Translations under genes and position numbers: made by a program
Part shown: piece after piece, positions 19,170 to 28,605 of the stretch
How the letters are laid out: each line of letters begins with the position of its first letter
Position numbering within the stretch: the first letter of the stretch is position 1
Assembly (NCBI GenBank): GCA_964369755.1
Contig: CAYJFY010000006.1
Coordinates: 1 to 64,000, forward strand
Length of the DNA stretch: 64,000 bases
Direction: 5' to 3'
DNA from: CAUPWF01 sp964369755
GTDB lineage: Bacteria; Bacillota; Clostridia; Lachnospirales; Lachnospiraceae
The notes under the pieces: model-generated
The model's input: only the letters and a program-made list of their open reading frames with translations
The model's database searches: none
Told to the model about the DNA's origin: nothing

Positions 19170-20504
19170 TTACTCGGGGACTTCTCTTCCTTCTATATAC
19201 TCATCGATGTCTTGTTGAAACATATTTAGGATATCCTCTGCGCTTTGATTTAGACGAGGTGCTTCCATATAGTAAAACCACAATTTCGTCGTCTGTAGAT
19301 CATATAATGGCAGCATATAATTATTCACACTATCTAGTCTCTGAGTCTGTTTCAGATAACCATAATAATAGTTCAACAATTCCGCACCCAAGGATATACT
19401 CTCAACATCATAGAATGCTGGCATTCCCGCCTGATCCATAAACCATAGTTCTAAATATTCTGGCGTAGACCAAAGTTCCAGCACCTGCTTGGCCACCTCT
19501 TTGTTCTCACCATCTTTGAACACCACGCACCCCATGGCTGTCGTCGGGATTGCCATCCGTCTCAGCTCATTGTATTCAAATGGAATCGGAAACATATCAA
19601 TCTTCATATCCTGATTCGCAAGCTCCAAATCCGAAACTAGATTAAAATCTCCTGCAATCATAGCTCCCTTGGACTCACTAAAACACTCAATCATGGTCTC
19701 ATAATCAATACTGAGATAGTCCTCGTTGACATAACCTAGTTCAAACATCTGCAGATATTCATCGATTACAATTTCATATTCTGGATAATCTTCTAATTTC
19801 TTCTCGCCACTTACGATGCTTTCTGCCATCTCTTCATTGGCATCGATACTCTCAAAAGCTAGCGAAAGCCCATATTCCATCCACTTCTGTGGAATTTCTT
19901 TGTCTCCACATAGGAGAATTGGTGTAACTCCCTCTTCCAATAACCGCTCACATAATAAGCGAAACTCTTCTTCCGTCGTAGGCTTCTTCAGTCCCAACTC
20001 CTCAAATAGGGTTTCATTATAGATGACACCCCCAAGACCAGACCCTTCTTGTAGTGGAAACGCATAGGTCTTCCCATTCTCATATGTAACATTATTGGGA
20101 TTCTTCAACTCGCGCACCCAAGACTCTTCCGATAGATTCTCTAGATATACTGGGGGATTGAGAAGACCATAGACTGCAGGAATATTGTAGTCCAAAATAT
20201 CTGGAACCTCTCCTGCATTCACCTTCATTCGGATGATACTATCCGCCTGCTCGTCTGGAATCACCTCTACCTCTACACGAATCTCCTCTTCTACATAAAG
20301 TTTCTTAATCATCCGCTCTAACCCGAGGTAATAGTGTGACTCTTGCACCACCATGGTAACGATTTCTTCATCTACTTCTTCCAGCACTTCCTCATAAACT
20401 GCTGAACCGTAATACATCTCCCAGATTACATAGCCAGTCAACAAAAGTGCCCCTACAAGCAGCAATACAATTCCTATTTTTCGTGCAATTGAATTATTAC
20501 GCAT
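19170..20504 (-). CDS. Membrane-anchored solute-binding protein, probable sensor partner
   Basis: 444 residues. A single N-terminal membrane segment (about 11-28) has no lipobox cysteine, so the protein should be a signal-anchored extracellular binding domain. The domain resembles family 1 sugar-binding proteins. It overlaps the YesN gene by 8 bases, which ties its expression to the two-component system rather than to the permeases. Clostridial XylFII-LytS-YesN systems use a binding protein as co-sensor; this protein may do the same for the YesM kinase. That role is inference. Confidence 0.82.
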   Translation of the reverse strand: MRNNSIARKIGIVLLLVGALLLTGYVIWEMYYGSAVYEEVLEEVDEEIVTMVVQESHYYLGLERMIKKLYVEEEIRVEVEVIPDEQADSIIRMKVNAGEVPDILDYNIPAVYGLLNPPVYLENLSEESWVRELKNPNNVTYENGKTYAFPLQEGSGLGGVIYNETLFEELGLKKPTTEEEFRLLCERLLEEGVTPILLCGDKEIPQKWMEYGLSLAFESIDANEEMAESIVSGEKKLEDYPEYEIVIDEYLQMFELGYVNEDYLSIDYETMIECFSESKGAMIAGDFNLVSDLELANQDMKIDMFPIPFEYNELRRMAIPTTAMGCVVFKDGENKEVAKQVLELWSTPEYLELWFMDQAGMPAFYDVESISLGAELLNYYYGYLKQTQRLDSVNNYMLPLYDLQTTKLWFYYMEAPRLNQSAEDILNMFQQDIDEYIEGREVPE

Positions 20505-21975
20505 TTATCTTGCTCCTCTTTCGATACTGAGATGGTGACATTCCCATATGTTTGCGAAATACCTTCGAAAAATACAGCGAATCATTGAACCCAACCATAT
20601 CCGCAATCTCTTTTAGCGTAATCTCCCAGTTCTCATCTAACAATTCCTTACTCTTCTTCAGGCGAATCTCCTGCAAATACTCCATTGGAGATACTTCATA
20701 CTGCTTTCTAAAGATTTCTCTCAGGTGGGCTGGTACATAGCCAAAACTTTCTGACAGCGTATTGTTATTAATCGCAAACCGATAATTGTCATCCATATAT
20801 TCCCTCATCTGCAGTGCCAACTTTGACTTGTTATTTGTATTGATATCTTCTTTGTAGAAGTCACTAACAACTAATTTCTCCAATTTCTCATAGAGGGCAG
20901 ATTTACTATAAGAATTCTCTAAGATACGAACCAATTCTTCTTCTAATTCTGCGTAAGAATAATTCCCCTTAAACAACTCCGAATACTTCCAGAAACCTGA
21001 TTTCAAAAGTTCAATAATTACACTTCTATTTTCTATTCTTTCCAATGCATTTTGTTTGGTAGGCATAATCTGCTCTGCATAATTGACATCGGCAATGATC
21101 TTATTGCTCTGATTTACCTGCTCTCGATTCTTTCGTTTCTCTTCTTCCATATTGGATTGACAGAGTTGACCCGTTCCCAACAACATAACCTCTTTTGCTA
21201 GAAGATGTAATTCCTGATTGCCCTGATAGATAGAATCATGGTTATGCTCCTTCTCACTCAATACAATGGTAATCGGCTTTCTCAACTCCTCCTGCATCGA
21301 TATTTCTTCTTGAAGCGACTTCATCAGCTGTTCTGTTCGGTTTCCCAGCTTTCGAAACACCACTAGTTTCTCATTCTTATATTGCCCAGGGATACTCCAA
21401 TAATGTTCATTTGATAATTTTCGTTCTAGATATTTCTCTAAAAATTCATCCCAGTACTCTACCTCTAATTGCAAGTTTCCTTCTTCATAATTACTCATAA
21501 AAGCACCGAAAACAAATAGAACCAATTCATAATTTAGTTCATTCTCCACACCTGCTATGTCAACATACTGTTCCTTTTGTTCCAATGTATGAGAGTTTCT
21601 CTTCCAGATTGTTTTCTCCACTTCCTTCAATGTTTCCTCGAGAACATCTTTTTTCAGTGGCTTTAGAATATAATCCACTGCCCCATAGCGTAGAGCCTCC
21701 CTCACATAGGAAAAATCTTGGTATCCACTCAGCACTACCGATGGAATATTTATCTTCTTCTCACTCATAGCCTGTAAAACTTTTACCCCATTCATAATCG
21801 GCATGTGAATATCTAGCATGATAAACTCAACCTTATTATTCTCTATGATTTCTAGCGCTTCCTTGCCGTTTGTCGCGCGATATAGCACTTTAAACTCTGG
21901 GTTAATTCTCTCGATTAAGGTACAAGTACTCCTTAAAATCGGTAACTCATCCTCTACCACTAACACACGAATCAT
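20497..21975 (-). CDS. YesN-type response regulator with AraC DNA-binding domain
   Basis: 492 residues. The receiver domain has acidic residues Glu8, Asp9 and Glu10, phospho-acceptor Asp55 (FIMLDIHMP) and a Lys in YILKPLKKD. The C-terminal AraC domain has helices SESFGYVPAHLRE and IADMVGFNDSLYFS. It overlaps the kinase gene by 4 bases and the anchored binding-protein gene by 8, giving a three-gene sensory unit. It likely controls the transporter and GH genes downstream. Confidence 0.94.
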   Translation of the reverse strand: MIRVLVVEDELPILRSTCTLIERINPEFKVLYRATNGKEALEIIENNKVEFIMLDIHMPIMNGVKVLQAMSEKKINIPSVVLSGYQDFSYVREALRYGAVDYILKPLKKDVLEETLKEVEKTIWKRNSHTLEQKEQYVDIAGVENELNYELVLFVFGAFMSNYEEGNLQLEVEYWDEFLEKYLERKLSNEHYWSIPGQYKNEKLVVFRKLGNRTEQLMKSLQEEISMQEELRKPITIVLSEKEHNHDSIYQGNQELHLLAKEVMLLGTGQLCQSNMEEEKRKNREQVNQSNKIIADVNYAEQIMPTKQNALERIENRSVIIELLKSGFWKYSELFKGNYSYAELEEELVRILENSYSKSALYEKLEKLVVSDFYKEDINTNNKSKLALQMREYMDDNYRFAINNNTLSESFGYVPAHLREIFRKQYEVSPMEYLQEIRLKKSKELLDENWEITLKEIADMVGFNDSLYFSKVFRKHMGMSPSQYRKRSKINA

Positions 21976-23741
21976 GATAAGCTTCCTCCTATTCTAATTA
22001 GGGTGTATTCACCCTCCCTACTTTCTATCTCAAATATCATGGCATCTTCATATTCCAAATACAGCCTCGTCATAACATTCTTCATTGTCAGTCCTCCGAT
22101 TCTCCATTCATTATCCTCTAATAGGGTTGAACGATCAGATGTGAGCAAATTACTCTTGAATGCATAGACTTGCTCTATTTCTTCTACTGCCATTCCACAT
22201 CCATTATCCTTGATTTCAATGGTCCAGCTGTCTTTATGCTGTGCACAACGAATACTAATCCCCCAAGGAAATGGTTTATTCTTCAATCCGTGATTCAAGC
22301 TGTTTTCCACAAGTGGTTGTAACATAAAACATGGCATCTGTACCTGCTTCAATTCTTCAGGCATCACAACCGAATATTGTACATGGTCCTCGTATCTTAG
22401 TTTTACCAATGACATATAATTCTCTATGTGTTCAATTTCCTCTCGCATCGCAATCTTATTATTCATCATCTTCGTATTGTATCGAATGAGATCTGATAAT
22501 GAACCACAAATATTCATGATTGTATCATAATCTTCCTCAATTGCATAGGACTGAATAATCGCAATGGTATTATGAATAAAATGTGGATTCATTTGCGCCT
22601 GTAATGCATAGAGCTGTGTTTTAATCTGACTCGTCCTGCTGCTAATCTCCTTTTGCATACTCTTCTCAAGTCGACTCACCATATCGTCAAATGCTGTGGA
22701 TAGTACCTCGATTTCATAAATATCCGATTGCACCAGCTCCCTCTGATCCTCCTGCTCCTCTTCTCCATATTGCACATTTTGACAGAGATTCATCAATGGT
22801 TGAGTCAAACTATCTACCACCTTCTTCTGTATCCATGCCATACTAAGAATCAACCAAAAACTTAATACCAATCCCAAGAGTATGATATTCATAATAAACC
22901 TTGTCTGTTCCGTGGAATCCTGCAGCGCAACCACCCCAATTCCTAGATTCTCAATCTCCCCCTGCTTCTGATAAGCTGCCTCAAGTTCTAGATCCTGGAT
23001 CAAGTCCTGGTACTTCCATTTTGTATTTTCCACATAATCCTTTAAATTCGTACCGATCACATTTTCTTCGGTACTCTCATAGAGGACTATAATAGAATTT
23101 TCATCGGACACATCAATTTTTTCTTCTAGAGAACTTCCCTCTAGATAAACTTCAACATACCCAATCCCAATATTATCTACCAAAAAGGTGTCATTGATTT
23201 CTCGCACAACTGATACGCTTCTTCTCTCCCCATCTTCTTGTAGCTCATTGATAAATATTCGGTTCGTCCTCGGTTTGCGAAACTGAACATCTAATTCTTC
23301 CATAAAGGCTTCATCGCGTTCCAATAACGCTTGTTCCTCTGTAGCACCAGCGAAAATAAAATCGCCTTGCTTGTTATATATACTAACTCCCGACACATCT
23401 TCCAAATCCAAGATGTATGACCATAACAATTCATACACCGTTGCCGCCTCAATCAGATGTGTCTGAAAATAATTTTCCTCTTTAGATTCTGGTATTTCCT
23501 TCATAACAGAGACCAGGTTTGGATTTGTACTTAACTGCAGAGCAATCTCATCTAGGTCAGAAATTGCCTCCTCCAAATTCTCCTCACTTGTTTGAATCGC
23601 CTCATCCAAACTTCGTGAAACCTCTGTATTTTGATTGTCAATATAATACCAGATAAACACGGCGAAAAAGCCCCCAACAAGGAGGGCGACCATAATTAAA
23701 TTATAGAAATACAGTTTTAATCCAAATCGTTTCTTCTTCAT
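21972..23741 (-). CDS. YesM-type membrane sensor histidine kinase
   Basis: 589 residues: TM1 about 11-32, an extracellular region, TM2 about 280-302, HAMP, then a kinase domain with the phospho-acceptor His in QMNPHFIHNTIA and ATPase motifs ENSLNHGL and IKDNGCGM. The extracellular loop is rich in Glu. It is the first gene of the cluster. A palindromic repeat lies between it and the GH117-like gene upstream. The signal is probably an oligosaccharide, sensed directly or through the anchored binding protein. Confidence 0.93.
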   Translation of the reverse strand: MKKKRFGLKLYFYNLIMVALLVGGFFAVFIWYYIDNQNTEVSRSLDEAIQTSEENLEEAISDLDEIALQLSTNPNLVSVMKEIPESKEENYFQTHLIEAATVYELLWSYILDLEDVSGVSIYNKQGDFIFAGATEEQALLERDEAFMEELDVQFRKPRTNRIFINELQEDGERRSVSVVREINDTFLVDNIGIGYVEVYLEGSSLEEKIDVSDENSIIVLYESTEENVIGTNLKDYVENTKWKYQDLIQDLELEAAYQKQGEIENLGIGVVALQDSTEQTRFIMNIILLGLVLSFWLILSMAWIQKKVVDSLTQPLMNLCQNVQYGEEEQEDQRELVQSDIYEIEVLSTAFDDMVSRLEKSMQKEISSRTSQIKTQLYALQAQMNPHFIHNTIAIIQSYAIEEDYDTIMNICGSLSDLIRYNTKMMNNKIAMREEIEHIENYMSLVKLRYEDHVQYSVVMPEELKQVQMPCFMLQPLVENSLNHGLKNKPFPWGISIRCAQHKDSWTIEIKDNGCGMAVEEIEQVYAFKSNLLTSDRSTLLEDNEWRIGGLTMKNVMTRLYLEYEDAMIFEIESREGEYTLIRIGGSLS

Positions 23742-23760
23742 GTGTATCCCTTCTAGTTAA

Positions 23761-23804
23761 GGACGGGGGAGATATGAAGCAAAGCTTCACCCTACCCCCG
23801 CCCC
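23761..23804. repeat. Palindromic GGACGGGGG repeat, copy 2 (degenerate)
   Basis: The left arm begins GGACGGGGGAGATATGAAGC and the right arm ends CCTACCCCCGCCCC, with several mismatches between the arms. It lies just beyond the stop of the GH117-like gene. It is assigned to the GGGGACG family by its core and position, with less certainty than the other copies. Confidence 0.6.
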
Positions 23805-23815
23805 TCTGTTCGGTA

Positions 23816-24934
23816 TTATTCTGATTTTCCCCACTGGAATGTATTTGCCTCATACATTGCTCTACGTTTGAAAATATCTCTTTGAGTTGTGTTCATATCA
23901 AAACGAATGATATATCCCCAGTCACCATCTACATTATGACTCAATCCCCACTTCATTCCATCTAATGGATCTGAGATTGGATCATCTGAACGGAATGGGC
24001 CTGATGCTTCTGGTCCAGCCTTGATTACAGACTTAATCTCAAAGTTGATTCCATCTTCTGCATATTGAAGTGTGTTCTTCTCTACTCCATCTGTTCTTAG
24101 GAATGCAGCCATTCCTCCATCGTATTGCCATAAGCATGTCTCATGTCCACTGTTTGTGATTGGATTGTACTCACTTCTCACATATGGTCCCATGATGTCA
24201 TCTGCAATTGCAACACCCCATTTTGTCTCACGACCACCCATGTATACTTCTTCTCCCATAGGCTCGCCTTTATAATATAAGTAAAACTTGTCCTTGTAGT
24301 GGAACAATAATGGATCATGTACTTTGTGACTATCGAATCCACCCTTTTTCTTAACCGCAAAACGATTGTCTTCTTCTCCTAACCACTCTCCGTCTCCTGT
24401 TGGGCATAGGATTGGTGCTGGCGATTTCTCAAATGGTCCGCATGGAGAACTTGATTTTGCGATCGCAATGTTCTCAAACACTCNNNNNNNNNNAAACACT
24501 CTATTTACATATGGATCTTCTACTGTTTGATATACAATATAGATATCTCCATTGTACTTCATTACTTCAGGAGTGAATACACTTCTTGCATCATAGCTTC
24601 CTGGCTCGCCCCTCTTCACTGCAACGCCTTGTTCTTCCCACTTGTATCCATCCTTCGATGTTGCATACCAGATTTCAGTATAATCCCAAGGGAATACCTT
24701 CGCACTCAAATCTCCTGAATGAAATCCAACATGTGGTCCATATGATTTTGAGTAATATACATAATATGTACCATCCACTAAGATAACACTACTCGGGTCT
24801 CTTCTGTGAACTCCCTCTTCTCTCTCCAATCCTTCAATCTCTGATTCTGTAAAGTCGCAGAACCAATCTGAACTTTGAAAATAATCGCGCTCTATCGCTC
24901 TCTTAGTCGCTGCACTCATTTTTACATTATCCAT
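23816..24934 (-). CDS. GH117-like five-bladed beta-propeller glycosidase
   Basis: 372 residues as written, with no signal peptide. Motifs of the GH117/GH43-like propeller class occur in order: HRRDPSSVILVDGTYYVYY, FTPEVMKYNGDIYIVYQ, DSHKVHDPLLF, GGRETKWGVAIAD and ITNSGHETCLW. GH117 enzymes remove 3,6-anhydro-L-galactose from agar oligosaccharides, but relatives with other substrates exist, so specificity is uncertain. The reading frame crosses ten N; deleting the N run and one copy of the flanking 8-base repeat leaves NRVFENIAIAKS in frame, giving an intact 366-residue protein. It lies 95 bases downstream of a GH2 gene and is probably co-transcribed with it. Confidence 0.75.
   Translation of the reverse strand: MDNVKMSAATKRAIERDYFQSSDWFCDFTESEIEGLEREEGVHRRDPSSVILVDGTYYVYYSKSYGPHVGFHSGDLSAKVFPWDYTEIWYATSKDGYKWEEQGVAVKRGEPGSYDARSVFTPEVMKYNGDIYIVYQTVEDPYVNRVFXXXXVFENIAIAKSSSPCGPFEKSPAPILCPTGDGEWLGEEDNRFAVKKKGGFDSHKVHDPLLFHYKDKFYLYYKGEPMGEEVYMGGRETKWGVAIADDIMGPYVRSEYNPITNSGHETCLWQYDGGMAAFLRTDGVEKNTLQYAEDGINFEIKSVIKAGPEASGPFRSDDPISDPLDGMKWGLSHNVDGDWGYIIRFDMNTTQRDIFKRRAMYEANTFQWGKSE
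24484..24493. other. Assembly gap of ten N between duplicated AAACACTC
   Basis: Ten N are flanked by identical AAACACTC (24476-24483 and 24494-24501). This is the sign of two contigs whose ends overlap but were joined with a fixed-length gap. Merging the copies keeps the GH117-like frame open, so probably nothing is missing. Confidence 0.85.
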
Positions 24935-25029
24935 TGTTTATCTCCTCTTTTTTATATTTTGGTATATAATTACACACCATTTTGATGTTATTATTGTATA
25001 CTATTCTATCTATAAATGCAAGATACCTA

Positions 25030-27501
25030 TTACTTTGCAATCACCTTTACATGGTTAGACTCTTGTCCTTCCACCTTCGCTATAACCTCGATTTCTCCTG
25101 GTTCTGTTGCACCTATAATAAGCAATGCCTTTCCACGATATGTAACCACTTTATTGGATTGATGATTCCCTACAAAGCTAACGTCTCCGTTATCCACTCC
25201 AAAAAAGCGTACATTTCCTCGCACTTCAAACTCTACCTCAACATCTTGGTCTTTTACCAATCTGCCCTCCGCATCTATAAGATCTAGTTCAATATGTGCT
25301 ACGCTATCATATTCACAGCTCAACACTTCTTTGTCTGCTGATATCTTAGCATGCTCTACTGCTCCCGAAGTCTGTAGCTCTGTAACCACTTCTACCTCCC
25401 CCATTTTACCAACAGCCTTTAACTCGCCTGCTGCATATGGAAGAATCCATTTGTAGATTCGATCTTCAAAATCTGCTAGCTTCTTCGTAGAGATTTCTTT
25501 CCCCTCTAGATATAGGGTCACACTCTCGCAATTAGAATATACTTCCACCACGACTGATTCCTCACCAGTATAGTTCCAGTGCTCATTCACATCATGCCAT
25601 ACCCAGAGTCGATTCTTCCAACTCTTTCCTTCTTTTTCAACCAATTTGGATTGCGCATCTAGCTCATATAATGAATCTTCTAATGTCTGTGTTGCCATGT
25701 AGATACTTGGTGCATCATTCCACAATGTCTTAAACATATGATAAGACGGTTTCTTAAATCCTGCCACATCTAGAAGTCCTGATTTCGTCGCCTTTCTTGG
25801 CCATACATCGACATTGCCTGACTCTCCGATATAATCAATCCCTGTCCACAAGAAGATTCCTGAAATATACGGCTTATCTAATACTTGCTTCCACTCATGC
25901 CACTGTGCCAGATTCTCTGTTCCCATAATTGGTTTCTCTGGATAATGTTTATGACATCTCTCATAAACTACTTGTCGATAGCTGAACCCTACCATATCCA
26001 AAGCGTCTGTATATCCAGATTCATAACTTGCACTCGGCAGAATACAGTTGGCAATCACTGGTCGCGTGGTATCGATTTCTCTCGTCCAATCTGCAAGGTT
26101 CTTCGCTGTCTTACCAACTTCATATGTCTCTTGTGGCAGCTTACTTACCTTTTCTCTGATTTCTTCCACCGATAGAGGTGGTTCATCCCAGAAATAATTT
26201 CCGTTGGCATTAGCTCCAAAATATCCCGTTGCGATAGTATACTTTGGATAAGTCCACTCAATTTCATTCCCGATGCTCCACTGAATAATGCTTGGATGAT
26301 TGATATCTCTCTTCATCACTGCTTGCAAGTCCTGCTTCGCATAGTCCTTGAAGAACTCATGATGCCCACGCGTGATATAGTCCACCTTCTGCTCCTTCAT
26401 ATTATAGCGCTTGTCCTTTGGATTATCCCATTCATCGTAGAACTCTTCTTGCACTAGAATCCCCATCTCATCGCATAGCGATAGAAAATCGTCAGATGCT
26501 GGATTGTGTGCGGTACGAATTGCATTACATCCACACTCCTTTAGTATTTCAAAACGTCTTCTCCACACATCCAGAGGCACCGCTGTTCCTACCAAGCCTG
26601 CATCATGATGTAGACAAACACCTTTGATCAACTCGTTTTTGCCATTTAGGTAGAATCCTGTATTTGTATCGAATTCAAAATAACGAATCCCGAATTTCAC
26701 TTCTTTTTCCTGGATCGTCTTCTCAGAGTCAACTAGACTTAACCTTGCAGTATATTGATTTCCCTCAAAGATTCCCCACAACGTAGGATTCTTCAATTCA
26801 AACTCATTCACATATGTAAATGTATCTTGAACCTCTATACTCTTGCTATCTGTTGCAACCACTTCACCTTCTGGACTGATTAGTTCCACTCGAACATCGA
26901 TGTTCTTTTCCCCTGCTTCATTCCGAATCTCAAACTCCACCTTAACCTGTGCACTCTGCGCCGACTCAATCTCCGTCGAAACCTTGGCTCCCCACACTGG
27001 TATGTAGGTTTTTGGCAACACATGTAGTGCTACCTTTCTATAAATCCCCGACCCTGTATACCATCGACTATCTGCATATCTTGTATGATCCACCTGCACT
27101 GCAACGATATTTTCCCCATCGTTCATATACTCCGTCACATCCAATAAACATGGAGAATATCCATATGGATGAAACGTCAAAAACTCCTCATTAAAGTAAA
27201 TATTCGAACGGTTGTAGATACCATCAAAGCAAAGAAACACCTTCTTGTCTTTCATCTCCTCCGTGGTAACAAACCTCTTGCGATACCATCCAAGACCACC
27301 CACAAGATATCCAGTACACCCATCCCCGTCTTCCTGATTGTAAGGCTGCATAATACTATAGTCATGTGGGAGCTCCACAGATTCAAATTCTTGCTCATCT
27401 AAGTCCAGCAAGTGTCCATATTGTTGATCAGTAAGTGTAAACTTCCAATCCTTATTAAAATCCAACATGTTAATACCCTTTCCCTTCTCAAAATCTGGCA
27501 T
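25030..27501 (-). CDS. Beta-galactosidase-like enzyme, GH2
   Basis: 823 residues from the ATG at 27501: a GH2 sugar-binding domain, an Ig-like domain, a TIM barrel and C-terminal Ig-like domains. The acid/base Glu lies in SIGNEIEW and the nucleophile Glu in MGTENLAQWHEW. No signal peptide. Two starts fit: 27501 (GAGGGT upstream) and 27468, at the two copies of a 33-base duplication. The longer GTG start at 27552 is only about 10 bases from the promoter and lacks a ribosome binding site. It is followed by the GH117-like gene; both may act on one galactan-derived oligosaccharide. Confidence 0.9.
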   Translation of the reverse strand: MPDFEKGKGINMLDFNKDWKFTLTDQQYGHLLDLDEQEFESVELPHDYSIMQPYNQEDGDGCTGYLVGGLGWYRKRFVTTEEMKDKKVFLCFDGIYNRSNIYFNEEFLTFHPYGYSPCLLDVTEYMNDGENIVAVQVDHTRYADSRWYTGSGIYRKVALHVLPKTYIPVWGAKVSTEIESAQSAQVKVEFEIRNEAGEKNIDVRVELISPEGEVVATDSKSIEVQDTFTYVNEFELKNPTLWGIFEGNQYTARLSLVDSEKTIQEKEVKFGIRYFEFDTNTGFYLNGKNELIKGVCLHHDAGLVGTAVPLDVWRRRFEILKECGCNAIRTAHNPASDDFLSLCDEMGILVQEEFYDEWDNPKDKRYNMKEQKVDYITRGHHEFFKDYAKQDLQAVMKRDINHPSIIQWSIGNEIEWTYPKYTIATGYFGANANGNYFWDEPPLSVEEIREKVSKLPQETYEVGKTAKNLADWTREIDTTRPVIANCILPSASYESGYTDALDMVGFSYRQVVYERCHKHYPEKPIMGTENLAQWHEWKQVLDKPYISGIFLWTGIDYIGESGNVDVWPRKATKSGLLDVAGFKKPSYHMFKTLWNDAPSIYMATQTLEDSLYELDAQSKLVEKEGKSWKNRLWVWHDVNEHWNYTGEESVVVEVYSNCESVTLYLEGKEISTKKLADFEDRIYKWILPYAAGELKAVGKMGEVEVVTELQTSGAVEHAKISADKEVLSCEYDSVAHIELDLIDAEGRLVKDQDVEVEFEVRGNVRFFGVDNGDVSFVGNHQSNKVVTYRGKALLIIGATEPGEIEVIAKVEGQESNHVKVIAK

Positions 27502-27563
27502 GTTTGTACCCTCAAGTACAAACTGCCGTGTGAAAAATTCTATTTTTCGCACTATCTACATCG

Positions 27564-27592
27564 ATTATAGGAGATTACCTCTGAGTATTCAA
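27564..27592 (-). promoter_or_regulatory. Promoter of the GH2/GH117-like operon
   Basis: On the minus strand TTGAAT (27592-27587) is followed after 17 bases by a perfect TATAAT (27569-27564). Transcription would begin near 27557, leaving a leader of about 55 bases to the ATG at 27501. Confidence 0.65.
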
Positions 27593-27741
27593 TTAGAACC
27601 CTGATGAAATGTTGTTTTTTCCATTAATTCCTTTGTTTTTTCCATGTTCTTACTTATCGGATAGCACGCTTCTGGTAATCATATTATGCTGTGTAGAAAG
27701 CAACTGTTTATACGTTTTTGTACATTCAAATGATGTATCAA

Positions 27742-28131
27742 TCATAAATCCTCTCTAAACAAAAACACTCCATTCAAAGAATGGAGTGTTACATTTGAAC
27801 TCGACCTTATTTTAGTTGCATATCGAATAGCAACAAATATTTGAGACATCATCTCTTTATCCACTATATGCTGAACCTGAACTTTTGTCAAGTTGTCAAA
27901 CACCTCTTGATATAAACCACCGATGCTCTTTGTGATCAAATTAATTTTACATAATCGTTCATCTTGACAAGTTTCGTATATCTTCGGATTGCTTTTTAAA
28001 TGTTCATAACACCTAGCCACCTCATTTAGCAAATTAGTAGCAGCAGTAGGATTTTTTAGGTTATCTGAGATATGCAAAAGAATACAATCAAGTTCTTCAT
28101 GTAGCGTAGCCGTTAATATCAGTTTATACAT
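27742..28131 (-). CDS. ParE/RelE-family toxin of a toxin-antitoxin pair
   Basis: 129 residues. The pattern TATLHEELDCILLHISDNLKN, followed by helices and a DERLCKINL strand, fits the ParE/RelE fold, which acts on gyrase or on translating ribosomes depending on subtype. It overlaps the antitoxin gene by 8 bases. The last 20 or so residues look unlike the family and lie across a terminator hairpin (27757-27790) that ends before the stop codon, so the 3' end may be frameshifted or the mRNA may lack a stop. Confidence 0.78.
   Translation of the reverse strand: MYKLILTATLHEELDCILLHISDNLKNPTAATNLLNEVARCYEHLKSNPKIYETCQDERLCKINLITKSIGGLYQEVFDNLTKVQVQHIVDKEMMSQIFVAIRYATKIRSSSNVTLHSLNGVFLFREDL
27757..27790 (-). 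terminator. Rho-independent terminator inside the toxin 3' end
   Basis: A 12-base stem AACACTCCATTC / GAATGGAGTGTT has a three-base loop and, on the minus strand, is followed by TTTGTTT. It lies 13-48 bases before the toxin stop codon (27742-27744). Confidence 0.8.
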
Positions 28132-28384
28132 TATATTTTTCTCTCAGTGCTTTTAAACTATCTTCGGCATCTAGCACCTTACCTTCTCTTATTTCATCCT
28201 CAGCTAGTGCAAGTTTTGTGTAAACATCCAGCATAGCCATTTTTTCTTCATAAGCATTTACGTTCATAATAACCATAGAACCATATCCATTTTTGGTAAT
28301 GTAAATCGGTTCATTGGTTTCATTGCACATGCTAGAAATAAGTGCTGTATTTTTTAAATCTTTAATCGGGATAATTTGAGGCAT
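28124..28384 (-). CDS. Phd/YefM-family antitoxin
   Basis: 86 residues from the ATG at 28384, chosen because AAAGGAGG sits 8 bases upstream; a longer reading to 28420 has no such site. The start PQIIPIKDLKNTALISSMC and the strand EPIYITKNGYGSMVIMN are typical of the Phd/YefM DNA-binding half. The C-terminal helix EDSLKALREKYNV would wrap the toxin. Antitoxins of this family repress their own promoter, expected in 28385-28530. It shares that gap with the divergent sulfatase promoter. Confidence 0.9.
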   Translation of the reverse strand: MPQIIPIKDLKNTALISSMCNETNEPIYITKNGYGSMVIMNVNAYEEKMAMLDVYTKLALAEDEIREGKVLDAEDSLKALREKYNV

Positions 28385-28529
28385 AATCAAAACCTCCTTT
28401 CTATCCCATAATTCTAGCATTATTCTCCCATGTTTTCAAGTATATGTCATGAATTTTAATTCACAAATATTTCACCAGATGTTAAATTTTCGCGTTACTT
28501 TTGTGGTCTAAAAAGAAGTTTTCCCTTCA

Positions 28530-28559
28530 TTGACAACCCTTCTACTTTTTTGTTATGAT
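28530..28559 (+). promoter_or_regulatory. Promoter of the sulfatase gene
   Basis: TTGACA (28530-28535) and TATGAT (28554-28559) are separated by 18 bases, about 47 bases before the sulfatase ATG. The -35 box is perfect. Confidence 0.7.
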
Positions 28560-28605
28560 AAATCCACTTAGAATCTTAAAATATTCATGATACAAGGAGG
28601 ATCCC

